Shown here: positions 1 through 9,195 of the stretch, piece by piece
How the letters are laid out: each line of letters starts with the position of its first letter
Position numbering within the stretch: position 1 is the first letter of the stretch
Origin: Micromonospora wenchangensis
GTDB lineage: Bacteria; Actinomycetota; Actinomycetes; Mycobacteriales; Micromonosporaceae
Length of the DNA: 64,000 bases
Assembly (NCBI RefSeq): GCF_002210435.1
Contig: NZ_MZMV01000003.1
Coordinates: forward strand, 124,001-188,000
Reading direction: 5' to 3'
The notes under the pieces: generated by a model
What the model was told of the DNA's origin: nothing
Seen by the model: only the letters and a program-made list of their open reading frames with translations
Databases searched by the model: none
Translations under genes and position numbers: made by a program

Positions 1-1485
1 AACGTCAACGAGACGCTCATCCGGCAGACCGCCGACACGCTGGTCGCAAGCGGCATGGCGGCGGCCGGCTACGAGTACGTCAACATCGACGACTGCTGGT
101 CGACCAAGCAGCGCAACGCCAGCGGCGACCTGGTCGCCGACCCGGCGAAGTTCCCCAGCGGCATGAAGGCGCTCGCCGACTACGTCCACGGCAAGGGGCT
201 GAAGCTCGGCATCTACTCCTCGGCCGGGACGACCACCTGCGCCGGCTACCCGGCGAGCGTCAACTACGAGCAGCGCGACGCCAACCTCTGGGCGTCCTGG
301 GGCGTCGACTACCTCAAGTACGACAACTGCGGCGACCACCTCGGTCGCAGCGGGCAGCAGCGCTACACCGCGATGCGCGACGCGCTGGCGGCCACCGGCC
401 GGAAGATCCTCTACAGCCTGTGCAACTGGGGCCAGGAGAGCGTCTGGACCTGGGGCGCGTCGGTGGGCAACTCCTGGCGCAACACCGGCGACATCGGCGG
501 CAACTGGAACTCCATCATGGGCATCCTCGACCAGCAGGTCGGCAAGGACTCGTACGCCCGGCCCGGCGCGTGGAACGACCCGGACATGCTGGAGGTCGGC
601 AACGGCCCCACCGACACCGAGTCCCGGGCCCACTTCAGCCTCTGGGCGCTGCTGAACGCGCCGCTGCTGGCCGGCAACGACCTGCGCTCCATGTCGGCGG
701 CCACCCGGACCATCCTGACCAACACCGAGGTCATCGCGGTCGACCAGGACTGGGGCGGCCGGCAGGGATACAAGATCAGCGACAGCGGTGACCTGGAGGT
801 CTGGCGCAAGCCGATGTCCACCGGCGCGGTGGCCACGGTGCTGCTCAACCGGGGTGGCGGCACTGCCACGGTCTCCACCACGGCCAGCGCGCTGGGCCTC
901 GGCAGTGCCTCGTCGTACGCGGTGCGCGACCTCTGGGCGCACAGCAGCTCGACGTCGGGCGGCACGATCAGCGCCTCGGTGCCGGCGCACGGCGCGGCCA
1001 TGTTCCTGGTGACCGGCGGCGGCACTCCCCCACCCACCACGCCGCCGCCGACCACTCCCCCGCCGACGACGCCACCCCCGACCACGCCGCCACCGGGCAC
1101 GACGTCCGCCGTACGCAGTGTCTCCGCCGGCCGGTGCCTGGACGTCAACGGGGCGACGCAGACCAACGGGGCAACCGCCATCGTCTGGGACTGTCACGGC
1201 CAGGCCAACCAGTCGTGGACCTCGACCGGCAGCCAGGAGCTGCGGGTCTACGGCACCAAGTGCCTGGACGTCAACAACGCCGGCACCGCCAACGGCACGT
1301 CGGTGATCATCTGGGACTGCAACGGCCAGTCGAACCAGAAGTGGCGCTTCAACGCCGACGGCACCGTCACGGCGGTCGGCTCGGGCCGGTGCCTGGACCT
1401 GGTGGGCAACGGCACGGCCAACGGCACCCGTACCCAGATCTGGGACTGCAACGGCGCGACCAGCCAGCGGTGGAGTCGCGGCTGA
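1..1485 (+). CDS. GH27 alpha-galactosidase with C-terminal ricin-type lectin domain (5' partial)
   Basis: Secreted-type glycoside hydrolase releasing terminal alpha-1,6-galactose. The reading frame is open from base 1, so the signal peptide and first barrel strand lie outside the window. Visible GH27 landmarks are YVNIDDCW near the start, the nucleophile motif YLKYDNCG (Asp codon 322-324) and WNDPDML (571-588), which carries the acid/base Asp. A beta-sandwich tail follows, then a Pro/Thr linker of PPPTT units (about 1024-1100). Last comes a ricin-B/CBM13 module of three repeats ending in NQSW, NQKW and SQRW. This architecture is typical of actinomycete alpha-galactosidases that bind plant polysaccharide. 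It fits functionally with the mannanase and galactosidases at 44-54 kb, though about 43 kb away. Family assignment is secure; the natural substrate (galactomannan or raffinose-type sugars) is inferred. Confidence 0.95.
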   Translation, partial: NVNETLIRQTADTLVASGMAAAGYEYVNIDDCWSTKQRNASGDLVADPAKFPSGMKALADYVHGKGLKLGIYSSAGTTTCAGYPASVNYEQRDANLWASWGVDYLKYDNCGDHLGRSGQQRYTAMRDALAATGRKILYSLCNWGQESVWTWGASVGNSWRNTGDIGGNWNSIMGILDQQVGKDSYARPGAWNDPDMLEVGNGPTDTESRAHFSLWALLNAPLLAGNDLRSMSAATRTILTNTEVIAVDQDWGGRQGYKISDSGDLEVWRKPMSTGAVATVLLNRGGGTATVSTTASALGLGSASSYAVRDLWAHSSSTSGGTISASVPAHGAAMFLVTGGGTPPPTTPPPTTPPPTTPPPTTPPPGTTSAVRSVSAGRCLDVNGATQTNGATAIVWDCHGQANQSWTSTGSQELRVYGTKCLDVNNAGTANGTSVIIWDCNGQSNQKWRFNADGTVTAVGSGRCLDLVGNGTANGTRTQIWDCNGATSQRWSRG

Positions 1486-1571
1486 GCCGGGACGTCCGGA
1501 AGCCGGGCACCGGTCCACCGGCGTCGCGCGGGGCGATGCTCCGCGCGGCGCGTGGTCCCCGCGGCGGGGCG

Positions 1572-2486
1572 CTAGCCGGTGGGGGCGAAGGTGTCACGCA
1601 GCGCCGGTTCCAGCGACCTGCCGGTGGTGGGTTCGACGAACAGTTCGGCCAGCAGCAGGTCGGCGAGGTGGGTGGGGTTGAGGCCCGCCTCCCGGCGCGC
1701 GAGCCCGTGCAGCAGTCCACCGCAGCCCAACGCGGCACGGACGGCGGGGGCGGGCAGGCGGCCGACCCGACGCGGCCGGCCGACGGCGTCGGCGATGCGG
1801 GTCATCATGGCCGCCCAGGTGAGGTTCTCGTCGGCGACCGGGAGGTCCGCGTCGCGGGCCTGTTCCAGCGCGTCGGCGGCGACCTCGGCCACGCTGCGCG
1901 CCGAGGCGGCGGCGGTACCACCGACGGGAACCGCCAACGGTGTCCGGGACCGCGCCCACCGGTCGAGCGGGCCGGCCCAGTTGGGCAGCCGGTCGCCGGC
2001 CCGGCCGAACACGAACGGCAACTCCAGCACGGTGACCGGGAGCTGCGGGCCGGCGGCGGCCCGGCCCTCGGCGGCCTGCTCCCGCCGGCACCTGACGTAG
2101 ACGTGCCGGTCCGCCAGCCGCCACTGCGGGTGCCGCCGGTCGAACCAGGTGTAGTACGACCCGGTCAGGACCGCCCGGGTGAGGCCCTCGGCGCGGGCGG
2201 CGGTGAGCAGGCGTACCACCGGGTCGACGAGTTCACGGCGCAGCAGCGGGTGGATCGGCCTGGGCAGCACCCGCTGCTCGTCGGCCCGGGTGGCGAGGAC
2301 GACACCGTCGTGGCCGGCGAGCAGCGACCGCAGGTCGTCGGTCGAGGCGGACTCGACGTCGAGCAGGTGGTCGACACCGGGCCGGGCGGTACGGGCCGCC
2401 GTGGTCACCCGGTGCCCCCGCCCGCGCAGCACCTCGACGACGTGCGCACCGATCAGGCCGCTGCCACCCACCACAAGGATTCTCAC
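1572..2486 (-). CDS. NAD(P)-dependent epimerase/dehydratase-like (extended SDR) protein
   Basis: 304 aa. The N-terminus has the Rossmann dinucleotide motif GGSGLIGAHV directly after MRILVV. A TGSYYTWF segment then sits where extended or atypical SDRs carry their catalytic Ser/Tyr. The rest resembles NmrA/epimerase-like proteins that act on nucleotide-linked or small carbonyl substrates. The substrate cannot be read from the sequence. The start is GTG at 2486, with only a weak Shine-Dalgarno sequence. The gene converges with the GH27 gene and lies about 130 bases downstream of the SLOG-like gene on the same strand. A functional link to the neighbouring NACHT/RyR/SLOG genes is therefore possible but unproven. 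Confidence 0.82.
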   Translation of the reverse strand: MRILVVGGSGLIGAHVVEVLRGRGHRVTTAARTARPGVDHLLDVESASTDDLRSLLAGHDGVVLATRADEQRVLPRPIHPLLRRELVDPVVRLLTAARAEGLTRAVLTGSYYTWFDRRHPQWRLADRHVYVRCRREQAAEGRAAAGPQLPVTVLELPFVFGRAGDRLPNWAGPLDRWARSRTPLAVPVGGTAAASARSVAEVAADALEQARDADLPVADENLTWAAMMTRIADAVGRPRRVGRLPAPAVRAALGCGGLLHGLARREAGLNPTHLADLLLAELFVEPTTGRSLEPALRDTFAPTG

Positions 2487-2619
2487 GTCTCATCGTCCAC
2501 TGCGGACCGGGCCGCCTGTCAAGCCACCCCCGGACGGCGACCGGCACCGTCGTCCCGTGGTTCCGGTTCGGGCCGATCACCTCGTCGTCGCCGCACCGGA
2601 CAGCGGGGGAAACCGCGGT

Positions 2620-3135
2620 TCAGTGCGCCCCGGGCGGCGTCCGACTGGCCCCGGCGGGCCAGAGGACCGAGACCGGGACACCCCGCCGGCGGGCCCGGTC
2701 GACGGTCCGGTCCGTCGACGCCGCGTGGCAACCCGGCTCGCCGTCCCAGACCGCCACGAGCCGCTGCACCCGTCGGACCAGTTCCCGGTTGGCGGCGACG
2801 AAGGCGGCGGTGCCCGACCGGTCGTGGCCGGTGTGCACGACCGTCACCGCCCGGTCGAGCAACTCGTCGAAGCTGGCCCGCTGTCCCGGGGCGATGACCG
2901 CGTCCCGGTAGTCCCGGGCCGGCAGGATCACCTCGTACGAGCCGCCCAGGTCCAGCACCGTGCGCGCGAAGATCTGGTCCGTGCCGCCGGCCAGGCAGGT
3001 GACGCCGCGCACCGGCCCGCCGCCGATCCGGCGCAGTTCGGCCCGGAGCGCGTCGGCGACGAGCACCTCGGTGGCGCGGGTCAGGTAGATGTGCCCGGTC
3101 ACGCCGATGCGCTCCAGCCCGGCATCAGCCGACAT
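2620..3135 (-). CDS. SLOG-like nucleotide-sensor domain protein
   Basis: 171 aa, apparently a single Rossmann-like domain. Visible marks are an early GVTGH loop, a central LAGGTDQIFART segment and VILPARDY. This glycine-rich pattern plus the later VAVWDGEPG strand matches the SLOG (Smf/DprA-LOG) superfamily, whose members bind nucleotides or nucleotide-derived messengers. No membrane segment or second domain is seen. The start ATG at 3135 overlaps the end of the TrkA-N/RyR gene by 11 bases and has an internal GGAGAGGA ribosome site, so the two are translationally coupled. SLOG and RyR domains have been linked by comparative genomics in prokaryotic nucleotide-signalling and conflict systems. 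I infer that this protein senses or processes a nucleotide signal for the upstream membrane protein. The family call rests on motif recognition only. Confidence 0.72.
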   Translation of the reverse strand: MSADAGLERIGVTGHIYLTRATEVLVADALRAELRRIGGGPVRGVTCLAGGTDQIFARTVLDLGGSYEVILPARDYRDAVIAPGQRASFDELLDRAVTVVHTGHDRSGTAAFVAANRELVRRVQRLVAVWDGEPGCHAASTDRTVDRARRRGVPVSVLWPAGASRTPPGAH

Positions 3136-4936
3136 CCGCGGGTCCTCTCCGCGGCGCGGGCACCCCGGGCACCAGCCGGATCAGCTCGAAGCCGCTGTCG
3201 GACAGCACCTCGGGCAGCGCCCGGATCTCCTCGCGGTTGCGTTCCTGGACGTCGGAGGGGAGTTCGTCCCACGGCCGCAGGGAGGGATGCCGCTGCTGGA
3301 CGTCGTCGCGGGACTCCCCGTACGCCCAGCCCTCCCCCCGGCGTTCCCGGCACCACCGTTCGTGTTCGAGCCGGGCGAGCACCTCGATCCGGTCGTCGAT
3401 GGCCTCCCCGGCGGAGACGTCACCGGTGCCGCCCCGCCGGGGTGCGACCACGCACCCGAGGTTCAGCAGCTTGGCGGCGATGTCCTGGACGTGCGCCCGG
3501 TTGGCCCGCCGCAGCGACTCGGGCAGTCGCGACCAGTCGACCATCGCCGGGGTGTCGCCGGGACGCAGCCCGGCCCGTCGCCGCGCGTCGAGGTAACGCT
3601 CGTGGATCAGGCGGGCCAACCGCTCGGTGAGGTCGTCACCGATCAACCGGGCATCGCAGGCACGGGTCAGCACCGGATACAGGCGTAGCTTGCCGTGCAC
3701 CTCGTCGAGCAGGTCGTGGTGGGAGTCGCCGTGGAAGGCCGCGGCCAACGCCGCCTGCCGGTAGACCGGCACGAAGACGCAGCTCTCGACGCCCTGCCAG
3801 AGACCTGGCGAGTCCAGCACGAACTGCAAGCCGCTGCTCTCCTCGGGTGCGCAGACGTAGATCCGATCGTAGCGGCCGGAGCCGAGCCGGCCGGGCGCGA
3901 CACCGTCGAGGTCCCCGTCGTACGCGGTCAGCTCACAGACGGTGCCCATGAACGGGTACCGGGACGTCACGACCTCCAGTTCGGTGCTGGCGTCCGGGGC
4001 CACGAGGTCCACCCGCAGCGGTGGCAGGACGACACCGGCGGGTGCCTGCGCCCGCCAGGCCCGCCAGTGCCGGGCGGTCTCGGTCAGCAGGGCGCGGCGG
4101 AAACCGCCGGTGCCGGCGATGAGCAACCGGGTGGGTCGGTCCGCCGTGCCGGCCAGCGGATGGTGCCGGTACAGCGCGCGGGCGGCGATGTCGTCGACGT
4201 GGAAGTAGTCCAGCCGCAGCCGGCTGGACCCGGCCGCGCCGAGCCGCCGAGCCTGCAGGGACAGGCACATCTCGGAGTCGTTGACCAGTACGTAGACCCG
4301 TGGCGGTTCCCGTCCGCCCCGGACGAGCCGGCTGGCGGTGTTGGCGATGGCGTGGTTGCGGTCGTCGTCCTCACCACAGGCGTAGATGGTGTGCGCCCGG
4401 GGCAGGCCCGCGCCGCGCAGCACCTCGGCACTGGTCGGATCGCCGATGACGCCGAGATAGCGGCGGCGGCGGTACTCCAACGGGCCGAACGGTACGGACC
4501 GCACCACGACCACGCGTTCCCCGTCGGCGAAGAGCCGGTCGGCGAGCATGTGGGCGAACCGGGAGTCACCGCAGACGAGGACGTGTCCACGGGCCCGGCG
4601 GGCACGCAGGCGGCGGCTCTCGGCGGCCAGCAGCAACCGGCCGGCCTCGGCCACGGCGAGGAGGGTGAACAACGGGGCGGCGAACCGGGCGACCTGCAAC
4701 TGCCACGGGTAGGGGCCGGGGTCCTGGAACGGCTCGGCGCCGAACACGAAGAGCTGCAGATCGTAGTACAGGACGTCGAACCGGTCGTGCACGGTGTCCG
4801 GTCGGATCCGCAGCAGGCTCTCGAAACCGACGTAGCCGAGAACCAGCGCCGCCAGTCCGATGATCCCGAACAGTCCCCGCAGCCACCAGCCAGCCCGGCG
4901 GGGCGAGCCGACGACCGGGTCCGTCATGGGGCCCAT
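3125..4936 (-). CDS. Membrane-anchored TrkA-N (RCK) protein with C-terminal RyR domain
   Basis: 603 aa. An N-terminal transmembrane helix (about residues 18-38) and a second hydrophobic stretch (about 86-105) precede a TrkA-N/RCK Rossmann domain beginning GHVLVCGDSRFAHML (about 117). A second alpha/beta region follows (RLLIAGTGGFRRAL). The last about 90 residues contain LEHERWCRERRGEGW and the distal HPSLRPWDEL, the signature of the RyR domain first known from ryanodine receptors. No K+ selectivity filter is present, so this is not itself a channel. RCK domains bind NAD(H) or nucleotides; bacterial RyR domains are suspected ligand-binding modules. It lies 53 bases downstream of the NACHT gene and overlaps the SLOG gene, indicating an operon. 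The start could also be the in-frame ATG at 4927. Confidence 0.83.
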   Translation of the reverse strand: MGPMTDPVVGSPRRAGWWLRGLFGIIGLAALVLGYVGFESLLRIRPDTVHDRFDVLYYDLQLFVFGAEPFQDPGPYPWQLQVARFAAPLFTLLAVAEAGRLLLAAESRRLRARRARGHVLVCGDSRFAHMLADRLFADGERVVVVRSVPFGPLEYRRRRYLGVIGDPTSAEVLRGAGLPRAHTIYACGEDDDRNHAIANTASRLVRGGREPPRVYVLVNDSEMCLSLQARRLGAAGSSRLRLDYFHVDDIAARALYRHHPLAGTADRPTRLLIAGTGGFRRALLTETARHWRAWRAQAPAGVVLPPLRVDLVAPDASTELEVVTSRYPFMGTVCELTAYDGDLDGVAPGRLGSGRYDRIYVCAPEESSGLQFVLDSPGLWQGVESCVFVPVYRQAALAAAFHGDSHHDLLDEVHGKLRLYPVLTRACDARLIGDDLTERLARLIHERYLDARRRAGLRPGDTPAMVDWSRLPESLRRANRAHVQDIAAKLLNLGCVVAPRRGGTGDVSAGEAIDDRIEVLARLEHERWCRERRGEGWAYGESRDDVQQRHPSLRPWDELPSDVQERNREEIRALPEVLSDSGFELIRLVPGVPAPRRGPADVG

Positions 4937-4989
4937 GGTATTTGACGAGGTCGATCAGAATCCGTCGCGAAGCGCCGCGCGCGGGCCGG

Positions 4990-7900
4990 TCACAGGAAGT
5001 CGTCGGGCCTGGTGTCGGGCAGGGTGGCGAGCAGTTGACCGGCCAACCGCCGGGTGCTGTCGTCCTCCCCCCGGTGGGTGAGCCGCACCAGCAGCTCCCG
5101 GGTCCGTGGGTCCCGCCAGTGGTGCCGGGTCAACGAGAGCAGCGCGGTCCGGCGGATCTCCCAGTCGTCGTCGTCGACCAGGCTCAGCAGCAGTTCCGGC
5201 ACCTCCGCCCGGCCGACCAGGTTCGCACCCACCTGTTCGGCCGCCCGCCGCCGGACCTCCAGGGACGCGTCGTCGCGGACCAGACCGACCAGCAGCACCT
5301 GCACCTCGGGATCGGCGCCGAAGTGCTCGCCGAGCGCGGCGGCGACCCGCGCGCGGATCGCCGGGTCCCGGTCCGCCAGCCGGCGCATGAGCCGCAGCGT
5401 CACCGCCATGGACGTCGGGCTCTGCCCGGTCAGGCAGCACACCGCCGCGTCGAACACGGCCGGGTCGGTGTCCAGGTCGACGCACTCCAACAGCACGTCG
5501 GTCACCGTGTCGGAGCTGCCGTACCGGCCGAGCGTCTGCACCGCGGCCAGCCGGATGCCGCCGTAGCTGTCCCGTCGCGCCCGCCGGCACAGCGTCTCCA
5601 GCAGGCCGTCGGAGCCGTCGTGCCGGGCGAGCGCCTCGGCCGCCGCGCGCAGCACTGTCGGATCGGGATCCCTGCCGACCTGCTCGGCCAGGCACTCCCG
5701 CACCGCCGGCTCCGGCGGATCGGCGAGACCGGCCAGGCTCCGGGTGACCCGCAACCGGACGAGCGCGTCCCGCTCCTCGAAGGCCCGGCCGATCAGCAGG
5801 GTACGGGTGGCGTGGCCGAGTGGCAGCCGCCCGGTGAGCAGGTCGACGGCGGCGAGCCGGACACGCGCCGTCGGGTCGCGGCGGGCGCTTTCCAGCAGCA
5901 GTTCCCCGGTGCGGTGGTCCGGGTACGCGTCGACCAGGGCGCGCACCGCCGCGAGGCGTACCGTCGCGTCGTCGTCCTCCCGGGCCGCCTTCGCCACCAC
6001 GGTCCACCCGGTCTCCCCGGCCCGGTCCCGGTCGATCAGCGCGGTCACGGCGGCAGCCCGCACGGACGGCTCCCCGTCCTGTCCGATCAGGTCGACCAGC
6101 CGGGAGCGGCACCGTCCCTGCGGATCGGGTCCGGCGGCCAGCAGCCGCACCGCCGCCGTGCGCAGCCGCGCGGAGCCGTCCGAGCCGGCCAGCTTCAGCA
6201 GCAGCTCCGTGTCCTCCGGGCCCGGTGCTCCCGGCAGCAGGGTGGTCAGCAGGCAGCGCCGTACCTCGTCCGGGGCATCGCCGGCCACCCGTAGCAGCGC
6301 GGCGGCGCGGCCCGACCCGGCGTGCCCGGGCAGGGCCAGCAGGCCCTCCAGCGCCCGCTGCGCCACCCCCGGGTCGAGGTCGGTGTCGAGCAGTCGCCGC
6401 AGCGTCCCGGCGGCGTCCGGCACCTCGGTCAGGCGCGCGGTGAGCACCCCGACGGCGGCCCGGCGTACCGTGGGGTCGGGGTCCGCGGTGGCCCGGACCA
6501 CCATCCGGCGGACGTCGTCAGACAGTCCGGTGCGACCGCCGAGCGACTGTACGACCAGCGCGCGCACCGCGAAATCGGCGGAGTCGACGAGTCCACGCAG
6601 CACGGCCGGCAGGTCGGCGTCGGCACCGAAGTGGGTGACCAGGGCCCGGACCGCGGCCTGCCGGACCGCGGTGGAGATCTCGGCGCGGGCCTGGGCGAGC
6701 AGGAGGTCCCGGTACCGGCGGCGACCGGTGGGGTCCATCCGGGCGGCGGCCTCGGCGAGCCCGGCGACGAGGGTGAGGTGGGCGTGCCGCTCGGTGCCCT
6801 CACCGAGCTCCACGAGCAGGAGGTCCTCCAGCCGTTCGTCGGTGGTGGAGAGCGCGGCGGCGATCCGGGTGGCGAACGCGGAGCCGGTGCGCCAACTGGT
6901 GCGTATCCCACGGCGGCGGTACCAGTGCAGGAAGGCCGTCCGGCCCGGCCAGTCCGGCCCCAGCGCCCGGATCGAGGAGAGCAGCTCCTGCTCGGTGAGG
7001 TCCACCAGTTGGGGATCGTCGGCGGAGATGCCGTGCTCGACCAGCAGCACGACCTGGCGCAGCACGGCCTCGCCCGCCTCGGCCAGGTCCGCGGGTTGCG
7101 GGGACTCCGCCACGCACTGCGCGGCGAGCACCAGGTTCCAGGGCGGCCCGGTGAGGTTCAGCGGCGGCCAGGGTCGGGTGCCCTCGGTGGCCAGCCGGAC
7201 GATCAGCTCGTTGGCGGTCGGGACGGGCAGTGCGCCGGCCACCAGCAGGAGCACCTCCCGCCAGGACGGATCGGCCCAGTGGTCGCGGAACAGCGAACGC
7301 AACCGCTCGGGGCCCCAGGAGCCCGGATCGTGCTCGATTCCGTCCACGATCTCCTCGGCGCAGAAGTACTCCAGGAACGCCCGGTGTACGAAGCCGAACA
7401 GTCGCAGCCCGTAGCGTTCCAGAATGAAACTCCGCTGGCGCAGTTTTTCGATCATCGAATGGGCCATGGCGAGTGCCCGCTCGTTGCCGAAACTGTAGAA
7501 CGTGACGAGGTGGTCCCGGAAGACGAGCGCCAGTTCGTCGGATTCGATGCAGTTCCCGGCCGGCCCCGACTCCCGGAACTGCATCCGGAATGCCAGCTGG
7601 CGCAGCAGCCGGTGCTTCGCCTTCAGATCCAGCGGCGGCGCCTCGCCGTGGCTCTCCCGCAATTGCTTGGTGACGTCCCACTCGGAGATCAGGACGTCGG
7701 TGACGTGTGCGTACAGTCGTCGTCGGTTGCGGGGCAGCGGGTGGCCCCGGCCGACGATGGCCATGAGGATCAGCAGCAGCGGGTTGCCGGCGATCTCGTG
7801 CATCGCCCGGGAGTTGCGCACCACGTCGAGAAGCTGTCGCCGCTGCCGTTCCGCCTCCGCCTCGGTGGGCATGACGTAGCGGTACCAGTTGCCGAGGAAG

Positions 7901-9195
7901 CGGGCGATCTGCCCGTCGTCGAGATCCTCGATCGTGAAGTGGTCGAACCCGGCGTTGGCGAAGGTCTGCCGCAGATGTCCCGCCGCCCGCGAGGTGACCA
8001 CCGTCAGCACCCCCGGGTACTCGTTGGCGAAGGTGGCGATCTGCGCGGCCACCTCCTCCCGCTGCGCCGGGTCGACCACCTCGTCGAGACCGTCGAACAG
8101 GAACAGCGCCCGGCCGCCCCGGCGCAGATACGCCTCCAGCACGGTCCGGTCGAGTCCGGGCAGGCCCATCTGCTGGCTGTGGCCCACGTAGTCCAGCAGG
8201 CCGTCGCACCGCCCGTCCCCCCGGTGCGTGGCGTACGACCGCAGTTCGATCAGCACGGGCAGGTGGCCGTCCAGCGCCGCCAGCCGGGGCTCGGCACAGA
8301 CCCCGGCCAGCACCAGCGCCAGGTAGCGGGCGACCGCCGACTTTCCGGATCCGGGGTCGCCGAGCAGCACGATCATCCGTCGGGCGGGATCGCACACCAC
8401 GTCGAACAGCGACAGCGCATCCTTGGCCGCGTACTCCTCCCGCAGCCGCTCCACCTCCTCCGGGTCCACCACCCCGGGCAGCCCCGCGTCGTCGCCGTCC
8501 GGCGTGGTCCCGGCCGGGCGCCACCAGGCCAGGGGCATCTCCGGGCGGGCCTCCTCGTGCACCCGGGGCTCCACGAACACCTTCGGCAGTCCGACGGTCA
8601 GGTAACCGATGGTGGGGCGGGGCGAGACGGCATCCACCGGAACCGCCTCGTACATCAGGGCCAGGTTCCGGTAGTAGCGGGCCCGCATCTCCTCCGGCAG
8701 GTGGGCGCCCGGGTCGGCCGGCCCGCGGACCGGGGACCGCCCGCTGAGCACGTCGGTCAGGGCCGCCATCACCTTGGCGGTCAGGTCGTCCACGCTGGAG
8801 AAGAAGTCACAGAGGTGGTGTTCCTGCAGCTCCCGGCGCAGTTCGAGGATCCGGTCACCGTCGGCGCCCCGGTCCATCATGTCGCCCGGCCAGCGCGCGT
8901 CCTCGGCGAGCAGGAAGACCAGGCAGGGCTTTCCGGCCGCGAGCGCGGCGCGGTACTCCAGCTCGGTGATGGACGACGTCTGGCCGGGCGGCCGGAATCC
9001 GTACCGCCAGGCGAAGAGTCCCAGGTAGAGGTCACAGTCACGGACGTCGCTGAGGCAGCGCTCCAGCGGTGGCTTGACGTCGGCGCCGTAGGCCTCCATG
9101 GCGACGTCCTCGATCTTCAGCCGACGGGCCACAGCGTGTACGGCCAAGCGGTATTCCAGCAGGTCCTTTTGGGTGGCCGAAATGTAGACCTTCAT
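4990..9195 (-). CDS. STAND NTPase: DUF4062-NACHT-HEAT repeat protein
   Basis: About 1401 aa. Residues 1-90 form a DUF4062 domain (MKVYISATQKDL, then CDLYLGLFAWRYGF and SITELEY), a Rossmann/TIR-like module common at the N-terminus of STAND proteins. The NACHT ATPase follows: Walker A GDPGSGKS (279-286), Walker B ALFLFDGLDEV (363-373) with the DGLDE acidic cluster, and sensor motif VVTSR. From about residue 780 to the end there are HEAT-like alpha-helical repeats with recurring V-R-x-A-A motifs, a likely ligand-sensing solenoid. The layout (effector-like N-terminus, NACHT switch, repeat sensor) equals bacterial NLR-like defence proteins such as bNACHT. Defence is inferred, not shown. It is first in an apparent operon with the TrkA-RyR and SLOG genes. 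ATG 9195 is preferred over the in-frame TTG at 9204 because the GGAG lies at a more workable distance. Confidence 0.9.
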   Translation of the reverse strand: MKVYISATQKDLLEYRLAVHAVARRLKIEDVAMEAYGADVKPPLERCLSDVRDCDLYLGLFAWRYGFRPPGQTSSITELEYRAALAAGKPCLVFLLAEDARWPGDMMDRGADGDRILELRRELQEHHLCDFFSSVDDLTAKVMAALTDVLSGRSPVRGPADPGAHLPEEMRARYYRNLALMYEAVPVDAVSPRPTIGYLTVGLPKVFVEPRVHEEARPEMPLAWWRPAGTTPDGDDAGLPGVVDPEEVERLREEYAAKDALSLFDVVCDPARRMIVLLGDPGSGKSAVARYLALVLAGVCAEPRLAALDGHLPVLIELRSYATHRGDGRCDGLLDYVGHSQQMGLPGLDRTVLEAYLRRGGRALFLFDGLDEVVDPAQREEVAAQIATFANEYPGVLTVVTSRAAGHLRQTFANAGFDHFTIEDLDDGQIARFLGNWYRYVMPTEAEAERQRRQLLDVVRNSRAMHEIAGNPLLLILMAIVGRGHPLPRNRRRLYAHVTDVLISEWDVTKQLRESHGEAPPLDLKAKHRLLRQLAFRMQFRESGPAGNCIESDELALVFRDHLVTFYSFGNERALAMAHSMIEKLRQRSFILERYGLRLFGFVHRAFLEYFCAEEIVDGIEHDPGSWGPERLRSLFRDHWADPSWREVLLLVAGALPVPTANELIVRLATEGTRPWPPLNLTGPPWNLVLAAQCVAESPQPADLAEAGEAVLRQVVLLVEHGISADDPQLVDLTEQELLSSIRALGPDWPGRTAFLHWYRRRGIRTSWRTGSAFATRIAAALSTTDERLEDLLLVELGEGTERHAHLTLVAGLAEAAARMDPTGRRRYRDLLLAQARAEISTAVRQAAVRALVTHFGADADLPAVLRGLVDSADFAVRALVVQSLGGRTGLSDDVRRMVVRATADPDPTVRRAAVGVLTARLTEVPDAAGTLRRLLDTDLDPGVAQRALEGLLALPGHAGSGRAAALLRVAGDAPDEVRRCLLTTLLPGAPGPEDTELLLKLAGSDGSARLRTAAVRLLAAGPDPQGRCRSRLVDLIGQDGEPSVRAAAVTALIDRDRAGETGWTVVAKAAREDDDATVRLAAVRALVDAYPDHRTGELLLESARRDPTARVRLAAVDLLTGRLPLGHATRTLLIGRAFEERDALVRLRVTRSLAGLADPPEPAVRECLAEQVGRDPDPTVLRAAAEALARHDGSDGLLETLCRRARRDSYGGIRLAAVQTLGRYGSSDTVTDVLLECVDLDTDPAVFDAAVCCLTGQSPTSMAVTLRLMRRLADRDPAIRARVAAALGEHFGADPEVQVLLVGLVRDDASLEVRRRAAEQVGANLVGRAEVPELLLSLVDDDDWEIRRTALLSLTRHHWRDPRTRELLVRLTHRGEDDSTRRLAGQLLATLPDTRPDDFL

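Noticed and set aside
1024..1100. CRISPR-like tandem repeats
   Set aside because: These are codon repeats of a Pro/Thr linker in a gene, with no spacer structure. No CRISPR array was seen anywhere in the window.
411..1181. Antisense open frame rich in VVGGG repeats over the GH27 linker
   Set aside because: It is the complement of the Pro/Thr linker; no ribosome site or family match. The similar frame over the mannanase linker (53446-53649) is rejected for the same reason.
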